DNA of 64,000 bases from a virus, in the IMG/VR virus record IMGVR_UViG_3300032954_000011, positions 1-64,000 of that record; one strand, written 5' to 3'. A program made the translations under genes and the position numbers. The notes below the pieces were generated by a model. That model searched no databases. It had not been told where the DNA came from and saw only the letters and a program-made list of their open reading frames with translations. Shown piece after piece: positions 9,654 through 17,705 of this stretch. The number at the start of each line of letters is the position of its first letter. Position 1 is the first letter of the stretch.

Positions 9654-10664
9654 ATGCTTCCGAAATATCTTCGGATGGCACTGGCCTTGCTGGGCCTGGG
9701 CGCTGACGTTGTGACAGTCGCCGCGGGCACCGCGGGCGTTGCTGGCAGCACGACTGCGGAACTCATCACCTATATGTCCGCGCGTCTGCTCGAAGTGGCC
9801 GAACTCAACACGATTCTCGACCAGTTCGGTGACAAGCACCCGCTCCCCAGCAATGCGTCCCGTACCATCCGCTTTAACCGCCTTGAGAAGTTCGCCGTCT
9901 CGGCTACCCCGTCTCAGTTGGTTGAGGGTATCCCGCCGGACGCCAACGGCCTCACCATCAACCAGATTGAAGCCTCGATTGAGCAGTACGGCTTCATCGT
10001 TCGTCTGTCGGACTTGGCTGAGCTTACCGCCCGCCACCCGATTATCGAGCGCACGATTTACGTGCTGGGGTTGCAGGCTGCCGAAACCTACGACCAGCTT
10101 ATCTTCAACGTGTTGAATGCGGCCACGAACGTCTATCGCCCCAACGGCCGCGTCGCCAATACCGGGCTGGTTGCCACCGACCTTGTCGGCTACAACGATT
10201 TGATTGAGCTGCAGGCCGCTTTGCTGGACCAGGGCGCTCGCCCGTACGAGTCTGGCGCTTTCGTGTTTGTTGCGCCCCCGCAGGTTTATGCGGGTATGCT
10301 GAAGGACCCGGATTTCAAGGCCAGCAACCAGTTTGCTGCGCCCCAGAAAATCTGGAATGGCGAAGTCGCTTCGCTGGGTTCTTTCCGCGTGGTGCAGTCG
10401 AACGCGCCGGGATTTGCGCCGGCCACGCAAAGCACCTCGGGTGCGACGAACAAAATTTACAGTTCGTTCGCCCTGGGACGCTATGCGTACCAAATCACCG
10501 ACTTCCAGAACCTGCGACTCTACGTCGTAGCTCCTGGCGGTCAGGTTGACCCCCTGCAGCAATCCCGCAAAATCGGCTGGAAGTTCGCCTTCAAGTCGGT
10601 TATCACCAACCAGGCCTGGTTGAGACTTGTGCTCAGCTCTGGTCTTAATGCCGTAAATAACTAA
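9654..10664 (+). CDS. Major capsid protein, N4-gp56 family
   Basis: 336 residues. The stretch around residues 40-110 (arms, then TIRFNRLEKFAV and TPSQLVEG) and the central AETYDQLIFNVLNA segment match the N4-gp56 family of HK97-fold major capsid proteins. It builds the icosahedral shell. The ATG at 9654 follows a GAGGAAA site. A hairpin and a small gene follow, as often after capsid genes. The alternative long frame on the opposite strand is a shadow. Confidence 0.9.
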   Translation: MLPKYLRMALALLGLGADVVTVAAGTAGVAGSTTAELITYMSARLLEVAELNTILDQFGDKHPLPSNASRTIRFNRLEKFAVSATPSQLVEGIPPDANGLTINQIEASIEQYGFIVRLSDLAELTARHPIIERTIYVLGLQAAETYDQLIFNVLNAATNVYRPNGRVANTGLVATDLVGYNDLIELQAALLDQGARPYESGAFVFVAPPQVYAGMLKDPDFKASNQFAAPQKIWNGEVASLGSFRVVQSNAPGFAPATQSTSGATNKIYSSFALGRYAYQITDFQNLRLYVVAPGGQVDPLQQSRKIGWKFAFKSVITNQAWLRLVLSSGLNAVNN

Positions 10665-10723
10665 CGTAGAATCAACAACTTACGGGGGTCTGACTAAGTC
10701 TCGGGCCCCCCAAGAAGGTTAAA

Positions 10724-10966
10724 ATGAAAGCCAACCCACTAGGCCACCTCGACATGGAAGTGATCCATAACGGTGTTATGGAGACTCCCGGCAAAACGGG
10801 TGGAAACCGATTTATGCGCCAGGCGCACCAAATCGGCCACACCGTCAACGAGGGTGGTCACGACCGTATGGCTTCCCAGCCGCCCACCTCGCGGCATCCG
10901 CTTGAGATGTCGCGTCAGCACGTCGGCAGCGGCGCCGTCGACCACGGCGACAATCAGGGAAGCTAG
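10724..10966 (+). CDS. Small His/Gly/Met-rich hypothetical protein
   Basis: 80 residues, preceded by AAGAAGG. Rich in His, Gly and Met with little secondary structure. It lies between the capsid gene and a hairpin terminator. No family recognised. Small disordered proteins in this slot are common in related phages. Confidence 0.55.
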   Translation: MKANPLGHLDMEVIHNGVMETPGKTGGNRFMRQAHQIGHTVNEGGHDRMASQPPTSRHPLEMSRQHVGSGAVDHGDNQGS

Positions 10967-10972
10967 TTTCGA

Positions 10973-10998
10973 CGGCGAGCGGCGCAAGTCGCTCGCCG
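10973..10998 (+). terminator. Hairpin terminator/attenuator downstream of the capsid genes
   Basis: A perfect 9-bp inverted repeat, CGGCGAGCG with CGCTCGCCG, separated by 8 nt and followed by AAATTTC rather than a long T tract. It probably attenuates late transcription after the abundant capsid message. The weak T tract makes full termination uncertain. Confidence 0.5.
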
Positions 10999-11018
10999 CA
11001 AATTTCTAGGAGAGCAGA

Positions 11019-11354
11019 ATGGCAACGAAGGAAACTGAAGTTCAGGAAGTAAAGGCCCCCAGCACCCCCTTAGTCGACCCGAACGCCCGGCAACTCGTAC
11101 AGATGCCCACCGAAGATGTCTACGGCTACGAGGCGCCGACCTTTCGAATTAACGCGTTCGAATTCAAGCCCGGCCACACGTATTCGCTACGCGCCGAACT
11201 CGCCGGGGAGCTGCGCAACCGCATCTCCATCTGGGAGACCCAGCGCAAAAAGCTCGTCATGGCCCAGAGCGACAAAAAGGCCCAGGCTGCAGTTATGCAG
11301 TACGGTGCTGCGGCTGCGTCGGGCACGGCAGGCGAAGTTGAAGTTGTCGGCTAA
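11019..11354 (+). CDS. Hypothetical structural-region protein
   Basis: 111 residues with an AGGAG site upstream. The N-terminus is charged and the C-terminus is Ala/Gly-rich. A beta-type central segment (about 40-70) precedes a helix (70-95). The stop lies inside the likely start of the M15 peptidase gene. No family recognised. Confidence 0.6.
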   Translation: MATKETEVQEVKAPSTPLVDPNARQLVQMPTEDVYGYEAPTFRINAFEFKPGHTYSLRAELAGELRNRISIWETQRKKLVMAQSDKKAQAAVMQYGAAAASGTAGEVEVVG

Positions 11355-11847
11355 CTTCGACCCCGAAGTCTATCAGCAGGATGGGGCGTTTCCTGCCGAA
11401 TGTCTCCCGGTGGTTGAGAAGTTGGATGCGCTGCTCCGAAAGTGTGCGTGGCCAGTAAATGTGACTTCGGGTTATCGACCGCCCGCGGCCAATGCTGCCG
11501 CCCACGGCGTCACCCACAGTCAGCATATTTATTCGGCTTCTGCGGCCGCCGCCGACTTCCAACCCGAAGGCGACGTCAGCGAATTGCGCATGCGCCCGCT
11601 GTTTGATGCGCTCGCCCAAAGCCAGCTCGACTTCGACCAGATTGGCCTCGAATGGAATCCAACGACCAAGCGCTACATAATCCATATCTCGGCGGTCATT
11701 GGGACCGGGCGCCACTCGGCCTTTCAGGGCCCGGAGGGCGGCCCCTACCACCCAGTGACAACGTTCCCAAGCCAGTCGTTTACTTCGTCCGCCACGGCGA
11801 CACCGCCTGGAACGACGAACGCGAACGCCGGCTCCGCGGGCACGTAG
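11344..11847 (+). CDS. M15-family peptidase, putative endolysin
   Basis: About 167 residues if translation starts at the TTG at 11344; the start is uncertain. TSGYRPPAAN, a His at about residue 61 in the SQH context, AADF with Asp at about 71, and IIHIS with a late His form the zinc-ligand pattern of Peptidase_M15-type DD-/LD-carboxypeptidases. It would cut peptidoglycan stem peptides at lysis. There is no signal peptide, so a holin or another export route is needed. The last ~65 codons overlap the phosphatase gene in another frame, so the C-terminus may not be functionally constrained. Confidence 0.75.
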   Translation: MSANFDPEVYQQDGAFPAECLPVVEKLDALLRKCAWPVNVTSGYRPPAANAAAHGVTHSQHIYSASAAAADFQPEGDVSELRMRPLFDALAQSQLDFDQIGLEWNPTTKRYIIHISAVIGTGRHSAFQGPEGGPYHPVTTFPSQSFTSSATATPPGTTNANAGSAGT

Positions 11848-12365
11848 ACGTGCCGCTGAATGCGAAGGGGCGAGAAGCTGCGGAGCGCGCCGCCGAGTGG
11901 TTTGCTGCGCACGCTTGTCCGTGGTTAATTCTGGCCGGCCCCCTGTCGCGCACCTGGGACACCGGGGAGGCTGTTGCAGACGCCACCGGCGTGCCGATGA
12001 TTGAGGCCCCAGCCGCCAAAACCTGGAACACCGGCGACCTCGACGGCAAACCTTCAAAGGCAGTTGACCCCTTAATCGCGTGGTTCATCGACAATCCCGA
12101 CGAGGAAATCCCCGGCGGCGAAAGCTACGGAACCTTTCTTGCTAAGTGGATTCCCTTTGTGCGGTCGCTTATGACCGCCGCTAAGGCCGACCCGTCGCGG
12201 CAGTTCGTGGTCGCCACCCACCACGCGAATCTTCTCGCCCTCAAGGGCATGCTGAACGGGCAACTCCGGGTTCAGCACGACAAGGAAATCGCACCCCCCG
12301 GCGGAATTATCGCACTCTATCCGCTACCCAAACCACACATCAAACTGGTCTTCGCCCAATCATGA
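11652..12365 (+). CDS. Histidine phosphatase superfamily protein
   Basis: 237 residues from the only usable start (ATG 11652). The recognisable domain begins near residue 41: VVYFVRHGDT holds the catalytic Arg-His-Gly (about residues 47-49), and ATHHANLL near 188-192 supplies the second active-site His. These residues fit the phosphoglycerate-mutase-like acid phosphatase fold. The substrate is unknown. A phage late-gene phosphatase beside lysis genes is unusual. The first 40 residues are encoded entirely inside the peptidase gene, so either a 196-nt overlap or a frameshift fusion with the peptidase is possible. Confidence 0.75.
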   Translation: MESNDQALHNPYLGGHWDRAPLGLSGPGGRPLPPSDNVPKPVVYFVRHGDTAWNDERERRLRGHVDVPLNAKGREAAERAAEWFAAHACPWLILAGPLSRTWDTGEAVADATGVPMIEAPAAKTWNTGDLDGKPSKAVDPLIAWFIDNPDEEIPGGESYGTFLAKWIPFVRSLMTAAKADPSRQFVVATHHANLLALKGMLNGQLRVQHDKEIAPPGGIIALYPLPKPHIKLVFAQS

Positions 12366-12574
12366 CTAAACTCTGGCAATTTATAACAGCCAACCCGGCG
12401 CTGGTAGCCTCGGCGACCGCAGCGCTCTCCCATTTCTGGTCGATTTTCGCCGGCTCGCTCGACATGCCGGACGCAAAAGACGGCCACTTTTATCGGTTCG
12501 CCTTCAAGTTTGCCAATCGACTGGCGGGAAACTATGCACGTGCCGCGGCTTGCGACGATAAGCAGGGCAGTTAG
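12362..12574 (+). CDS. Small membrane-associated lysis-region protein
   Basis: 70 residues; ATGA overlap with the phosphatase stop. A hydrophobic segment (about residues 5-28) begins with a TANPALVAS-type stretch. A YRFAFKFANRLAGN motif follows, which I recognise from short proteins in phage lysis cassettes. The function is unproven; a holin-like or accessory lysis role is likely. Confidence 0.6.
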   Translation: MTKLWQFITANPALVASATAALSHFWSIFAGSLDMPDAKDGHFYRFAFKFANRLAGNYARAAACDDKQGS

Positions 12575-13196
12575 AATTCTTCGAGATTTGGCGGTAGGGG
12601 CCTTGGCGCTGACGATTCTAGGCGTTGTGCGCCACGAAACCCCGCGGGTAGACGCGCTGATAAGCGAATCTACCCTTACCGCCAAAAACCTCCGGGAGGC
12701 ATCCGCGCAGTGGCGGGATGCCAGCGCCGCCCAAAGCAAGGCGGCCACCGACAGCGAAGTTAAGCTAAACGCCACACTTGACAGTGTGAATCAGGCCGTT
12801 CGGGACTTTAACCGAGGTAGCCAAAAGCTCATGGTCGCCGGTCAAGTCGCTCTCGAACACATCACGCTGGCCACAGACGATTTAGCTAAACAAGGTTCTG
12901 ACGCGGTGGTTGCGATTCAGCAACAGGCCGCTGCCCTTGCCCCGGTTGCTGCTGACGCTCACCTGGCAATGGCGCAAGCCATAAAAGTGTTGGGCGACCC
13001 CGCCATTCCCGAGACTCTCGGCTATATTCGAGATACCGCGCGCGAATCGGCCGGGGTCACCGCCGACACCCACCACGTCACCACTGTCATCGCCGGCAAG
13101 GTTGATGACGCCGCCAAACCCCGGGGAAAGGTGAAGTCGGCCTTTTCCGCCATCAAGAACTTTCTCGAAATCGCTTTCTACATTCACAGTTTCTAA
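12534..13196 (+). CDS. Membrane-anchored coiled-coil protein
   Basis: 220 residues from the ATG at 12534. One transmembrane helix near residues 14-34 precedes a long Ala/Gln/Lys/Asp-rich region with coiled-coil character, and a hydrophobic C-terminal end follows. The topology resembles spanin-like or DUF948-like proteins of lysis cassettes. It overlaps the previous gene by 41 nt. No catalytic motif. Its role as a lysis spanin is an inference. Confidence 0.55.
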   Translation: MHVPRLATISRAVRILRDLAVGALALTILGVVRHETPRVDALISESTLTAKNLREASAQWRDASAAQSKAATDSEVKLNATLDSVNQAVRDFNRGSQKLMVAGQVALEHITLATDDLAKQGSDAVVAIQQQAAALAPVAADAHLAMAQAIKVLGDPAIPETLGYIRDTARESAGVTADTHHVTTVIAGKVDDAAKPRGKVKSAFSAIKNFLEIAFYIHSF

Positions 13197-13205
13197 GGAG
13201 AACCA

Positions 13206-13646
13206 ATGGCAAATAAGTTTGTGTCGTTTCTAGAGGCAGTAGGCGCCGACTTCAAAAAGGGTTTTGAGGCCGCCTTCCCATATGTGGAAAAGGCCACCCA
13301 GATTGCAGCGGCGGCCGAACTGCCTATTAGCTCCCTGGACCCCGCCGTTGGGGTGGTATTTTCGGCAGTGGTAAACGAGTGCCTTAACGTTGAGCAAAAG
13401 TTCGCCGCCATGGGCCAGCAGACCGGCAGCGGCCCGCAGAAACTGCAGACCGTTGCGCAGATTCTCGGCCCGGTGATTACGCAGGTTTTTCAGGCCACCG
13501 GTCGCCCCACGGACGCTGTTACCGTTAATGCCTATATCAGTGCGGTGGTTGCTTTCCTGAATGCGGTGCCAGCGCTGAATTCGGCGCCCGCCCCCGCACC
13601 GGCTCCGGCTGCGCCGCCCGCAACTCCGCCCGCTGGCGGTGGCTAA
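13206..13646 (+). CDS. Hypothetical protein with Pro/Ala-rich tail
   Basis: 146 residues with an AAGGAG site. A mainly helical domain (residues 1-115) is followed by a low-complexity PAPAPAP tail ending in Gly. The stop overlaps the next ATG. Its position in the lysis region suggests a function there, but no family was recognised. Confidence 0.6.
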   Translation: MANKFVSFLEAVGADFKKGFEAAFPYVEKATQIAAAAELPISSLDPAVGVVFSAVVNECLNVEQKFAAMGQQTGSGPQKLQTVAQILGPVITQVFQATGRPTDAVTVNAYISAVVAFLNAVPALNSAPAPAPAPAAPPATPPAGGG

Positions 13647-13870
13647 TGGACTCAGAGCTTGTCAAACATTTGCTGGAACTGAAGGCCGGTCAAGCCGCGA
13701 TGGCTACCAAGCTGGATGGTTTGGACGAGACGGTGAAAGCCGTCGCCGCTAATCTATTCCCGCGTGTCGGCAAGCTCGAAGCTGCACACAATCGCATTAA
13801 AGGCGCGGCCGCCTTGGGCACCTCGTTGCTCGCGGCGGCCGAGGCCTGGTTTCACTTGGGGAGAAAGTAG
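13646..13870 (+). CDS. Holin-like protein (XhlA-type topology)
   Basis: 74 residues: an amphipathic coiled coil (residues 1-50, with LVKHLLELKAGQ and repeated Leu heptads) followed by one hydrophobic segment (about 52-68) and a basic end. This resembles haemolysin XhlA-like holin partners, which insert in the inner membrane and let endolysin out. The overlap with the upstream gene supports coupled expression. The assignment rests on topology only. Confidence 0.5.
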   Translation: MDSELVKHLLELKAGQAAMATKLDGLDETVKAVAANLFPRVGKLEAAHNRIKGAAALGTSLLAAAEAWFHLGRK

Positions 13871-13871
13871 C

Positions 13872-16505
13872 ATGCTGAAGTTTCTGCGCAGGCTGGCGGT
13901 GGTGCTGGTGGTGGCGGCTGTGCCGGCATTTGCCCAAGGCACCCACTTTCGGGACAACGTGACGAACAAAGCTGGGAACCCAGTCGCGGGCGCGGGGGTG
14001 CGGATTTGTGTGTCCGGTTCGACCGGGACGCCCTGCACGCCGCTGGCCTCTATCTATAGTGATTCAGGGCTAACCAGTCCGATTACGCAGCCGGGTTTTA
14101 CGACGGGCAGCGACGGGGTTTATGAGTTCTATGCGGCCCCCGGGCGCTACGACGTGCAGATTTCCGGGAGCAGCTTTAACACGGTGACGGTGCGCAATGT
14201 AAACGTACCGTGCGATGTAAGTCAAGCGCAGGCAGGGTGTGCGGCAGCGAGCATTGTGAACTCCCCCCAGACCAGCTCGGCCACACCGGTGCAGGTGGGT
14301 TGGCTGTGGTACCCCGGGACACAGAGCGGCTTAGTGACAGCCCCTACCAGCGGCCCCACGCTTACCAACGAGAGCAACACCGGCGGCACCATTGCCGGCA
14401 ACCAGACTATCTACTGCGTGGACGTGTATGAGAACCGCAACGGGACGACCACGCAAAGCCCGCAAACCTCCCTGGCGATACCCGCCGGCACCAACACCAA
14501 CATGGTCGCCGCGGTTCAGGGGGACTTAAACTGGCGCACCGGCGCCAAGGGCTATCGACTTTACTGTGGGACCGCAAACGGCGGCCCCTACTACTTGCAG
14601 CAGCAGCAAGTTTTGTCGGTGAACATTTCGTCGGTGGTGGCCTCGGCGGCGAACGGCTATACCGGCGGTGGCGGCAACTGGGCGCTCGTCACCACCTCTT
14701 CGGCGCACGGCGTGTGGACGGGCATGAGTGTGACGATTGCTGGCGTGACCAGTTGTAGCGGGGGAAGTCCGAATGGAACGTTCACTGTAACGCGGTCCCC
14801 ATCGAATACCAGCTTTGTTATTTCTATTGGCAGTGGGGTCTCGGGCTGCGATGCGAGCTCGGGGACGGTCTCTTGGACAAACGAAATCAACGCCAACCAC
14901 GCGCACCTGACGTTCGGCTATTTTATTATGTCGCAGCTCAACGGGAGCGGCCCTACTCCACCGGGCTCAAACACAGCGGTGATTGATCCACTACAGGTGG
15001 CGCTTAATGCGACCTGTCCGGGGGGCCCGCAGGCGAACGTATGCGCTGGCATTCTACAGGTTCCGGCGGCCGGCGCCACGCTCACCACAGAGCTTATTGT
15101 CTCTAACCAAGAAGAGCTTATAGGCCCCACCACTCCGCGTTCCGGCACCTCACCTATCACTTGTTCGTGGGCTGACCCATGGGCGGGATGCGTAATGGTA
15201 ATCGGGAGCAGCGGCAGCGAAAGCCACGGAATTTATATTCTCAGCGCAGGCAATGGCCTGATGCTAGCCGGGACGAACGTGAGCAGCCGCTTTGTGGGCG
15301 GTTCGATTGTATCTGGTTATCCCGGTGCACACGGGCTCTACGGCGCCGTTCGCATCATGTCCGGGACCGGCCAGATTTTCAGCAACCACTTCGAAGACGT
15401 CTACATGAGTGGGGACCGCGCCGCCGTATTCATCACCAACTCCATTGGCTCCACGCTGGTGTTTAATGGGGGCCGGTGGGACACGGTGATTTCGGCTTTC
15501 GCGGATGAAAGCGGCCCCGGCGACCCCGACCGTATGGGCATCGGCGTGGGCGGGGCGATTTCAGGGGTGGTGCTGCAAAACATCATCGCCGAGAGCGGTA
15601 CGGGAGTGATGCTGGACCTGAGAAACATCGGCCCAATCGTCAGCAACTTTTTGCTCGCTGACGCGACCCCCGCCGCCAACACGCCCGCCCCAGTCCGCCT
15701 TGGGATTGACTCCTGGGGCAGCGGCAGCGTCATTAACACCGAATTCCGGAACATTCGCTTTATCAGCAGCGGAAATTATGGCGCCGTGGTGCAGTATACC
15801 TCAAACTCCGGAAACAGCTTTGGCATTCAACTTTTCGAGAACGTGACCTTTGGCGGCAATACAGTGTGCATTGACGAGGGCAGCGTTCTAGGTACCACGC
15901 CTATCGCGCTTATCAACGTCGGCCAATGCGACCCGACCCCCGGCGCGGGCCATGTAATCAACTACGGGGCGGCGGGCACCGGAATCAGCGTGGTAGGCGC
16001 CTACGGTTCCGGCTATCCCTCCATGTTCGGGCGCTCCCTAATCCAGGCCCCAGAGGCGGGGGGCTTCCCGAGCAAGGCGCGCCATTGGTTCATTGACACA
16101 GCCACCAACAACAATTACTGTCTCAATCCGCCTGGTACCTTTACTACTAACGCTATTACCCAAGCCGATTTCTGCGTAGACAACGCCCACAACCTTAGCG
16201 CCCCCAATGGAAGCCTAAAGGCGTTTTCCTACATCTTTGGGGGCACTCCGGGAGTAACCGGCTGCAGTGTCACTAACGTGTTGGGGGGCGCAACCGGAGG
16301 CTCTTTTAAGAGCGGCACCACTGGGACTTGCACCGTCACCATCACCCCCGGTATCACCGCCACCAACGGGATTGGTTGCTGGGCCAAAGACCTAACCACC
16401 CCCGCCGATGAACCCAAGCAAACCGCCTATACTACCACTACCGCCACTTTGTCCTGGACCACGGTGAGCGGTGACTTGATTACCTACGGTTGTGGACCCT
16501 TCTAG
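13872..16505 (+). CDS. Large secreted beta-helix/tailspike-like protein
   Basis: 877 residues from the ATG at 13872, chosen because it opens a clear Sec signal peptide (residues 1-21, cleavage after AFA). The mature N-terminus resembles a transthyretin/carboxypeptidase-regulatory-like beta domain (GNPVAGAGVRICVSG...GVYEFYAAPGRYDVQISG). The middle is Gly/Ser/Thr-rich, and residues 380-700 look like a parallel beta-helix. It may be a tailspike that binds or cuts host glycan. The signal peptide argues that it, like the three proteins at 1616-6146, may instead be exported. Confidence 0.65.
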   Translation: MLKFLRRLAVVLVVAAVPAFAQGTHFRDNVTNKAGNPVAGAGVRICVSGSTGTPCTPLASIYSDSGLTSPITQPGFTTGSDGVYEFYAAPGRYDVQISGSSFNTVTVRNVNVPCDVSQAQAGCAAASIVNSPQTSSATPVQVGWLWYPGTQSGLVTAPTSGPTLTNESNTGGTIAGNQTIYCVDVYENRNGTTTQSPQTSLAIPAGTNTNMVAAVQGDLNWRTGAKGYRLYCGTANGGPYYLQQQQVLSVNISSVVASAANGYTGGGGNWALVTTSSAHGVWTGMSVTIAGVTSCSGGSPNGTFTVTRSPSNTSFVISIGSGVSGCDASSGTVSWTNEINANHAHLTFGYFIMSQLNGSGPTPPGSNTAVIDPLQVALNATCPGGPQANVCAGILQVPAAGATLTTELIVSNQEELIGPTTPRSGTSPITCSWADPWAGCVMVIGSSGSESHGIYILSAGNGLMLAGTNVSSRFVGGSIVSGYPGAHGLYGAVRIMSGTGQIFSNHFEDVYMSGDRAAVFITNSIGSTLVFNGGRWDTVISAFADESGPGDPDRMGIGVGGAISGVVLQNIIAESGTGVMLDLRNIGPIVSNFLLADATPAANTPAPVRLGIDSWGSGSVINTEFRNIRFISSGNYGAVVQYTSNSGNSFGIQLFENVTFGGNTVCIDEGSVLGTTPIALINVGQCDPTPGAGHVINYGAAGTGISVVGAYGSGYPSMFGRSLIQAPEAGGFPSKARHWFIDTATNNNYCLNPPGTFTTNAITQADFCVDNAHNLSAPNGSLKAFSYIFGGTPGVTGCSVTNVLGGATGGSFKSGTTGTCTVTITPGITATNGIGCWAKDLTTPADEPKQTAYTTTTATLSWTTVSGDLITYGCGPF

Positions 16506-16514
16506 GAATCCCCA

Positions 16515-17702
16515 ATGCCAATCATCGTTTCCCCTAGCGGCAGTTTCATCGGCGGACCGAGCTTCACCACCACGGTCCAGGACGTGATAAACTGCGTGTC
16601 TCAAGACGTACGCAGCCAACTGGGCACCGCGGGCTCCGACGCCGACATTCTAATCGACTATATAAACCGCATCTCCATGGGGATTCTGCGGTATTCGCGC
16701 TGGGCTTTCTTGCTGTCGGGCCCCCAGGAATTCATCACCCAGCCCGAAGTCACCGACTACTGGTTTGGGGCGACCGGCGGCAACCCCCCGGGTAGTGTCG
16801 ACACCGGGCTCAACATCTCCAACGCCGACCAAATTCAACAGGGCTCAGTCTTCGATCGCTCTAACCTGGTTCAGCTAGAACGCACCGACTTCAAGCCCAA
16901 CCTAACCGCCTTTATCTTCAAGGATGCCAGCTCGCGCCCGGGCAAACCCAAGCAATGGAAAAACAGCAACGACACGCCCTACATTCTCAACATCTACCCC
17001 GGGCCCGACAACCAAAACACCTACACACCGATTCCCGACGCCCCCATTGTAAGCACCGTAGCGGGCGGGTCGCTCCCGGGGCGCCGCTACTACGTTAAGA
17101 ACACTATCGTAGATTCGGCGGGGGGCGAATCCAGCGGCTCCGACAAAGAAGCCTACATCTATGTGCCGGCGAACTTTCTGCTGGTGGTGCAGCCCCCCAA
17201 CCCGGGGGTCTCGCAGGCCGCGTCAGGAATTCTCTATAATCAGTTCAACGTTTACGCCTCCACCCAGTCGGGGAGCGAAACCCTTCAAAATGTTTCCCCG
17301 CTCACCACTGCGTGGACCGAGCCTACCAGCGGCTTAATCAATGGAATTCGCTCCGTCCCCTCTACCACCACCGTCGAACCCCTCAACGGCTACATCATCG
17401 AATTCCGTTACTACCAGCAGCGCCAGATTCTTTCGGACGTTTCGCAGGTTCTGCAAATCCCCGACATCTACAAAGACATTGTGTGCGCGGGGGTCAACTG
17501 GCTTACCTACAAGTTTCTTCGCCGCACTATGGAATCCCAAGAGTGGGAACAAATCTACAAAGCCGGCCTCGTCGAAATGATTAAGGACAAGAATCTCTTC
17601 CCCGGCGAAAACCAATTCATCCGGCCCGACAGCTCTTCGGCGTGGCAGCCGCTTGGTGCGTTCGAGGTCTTCGACCCGAGCAACTGGCCGAACTTCACCT
17701 AA
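16515..17702 (+). CDS. Putative head-tail connector / tail tubular A-like protein
   Basis: 395 residues. The N-terminal helical region (about 20-70, with VINCVSQDVRS and ILIDYINRISMGILR) and the C-terminal segment (YRYYQQRQILSD-type followed by a Tyr/Lys-rich helix) fit the gp11-like adaptor that sits under the portal of podoviruses. An Ig/FN3-like insertion lies at about 160-270. It immediately precedes the larger tail-tube-like gene, the usual order. The assignment rests on pattern and context. Confidence 0.6.
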   Translation: MPIIVSPSGSFIGGPSFTTTVQDVINCVSQDVRSQLGTAGSDADILIDYINRISMGILRYSRWAFLLSGPQEFITQPEVTDYWFGATGGNPPGSVDTGLNISNADQIQQGSVFDRSNLVQLERTDFKPNLTAFIFKDASSRPGKPKQWKNSNDTPYILNIYPGPDNQNTYTPIPDAPIVSTVAGGSLPGRRYYVKNTIVDSAGGESSGSDKEAYIYVPANFLLVVQPPNPGVSQAASGILYNQFNVYASTQSGSETLQNVSPLTTAWTEPTSGLINGIRSVPSTTTVEPLNGYIIEFRYYQQRQILSDVSQVLQIPDIYKDIVCAGVNWLTYKFLRRTMESQEWEQIYKAGLVEMIKDKNLFPGENQFIRPDSSSAWQPLGAFEVFDPSNWPNFT

Positions 17703-17705
17703 CCC

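Noticed and set aside
9600-10562. 320-codon leftward frame opposite the capsid gene
   Set aside because: It is antisense to a clear N4-gp56 capsid gene, has no family pattern, and arises from strong codon bias in GC-rich coding DNA.
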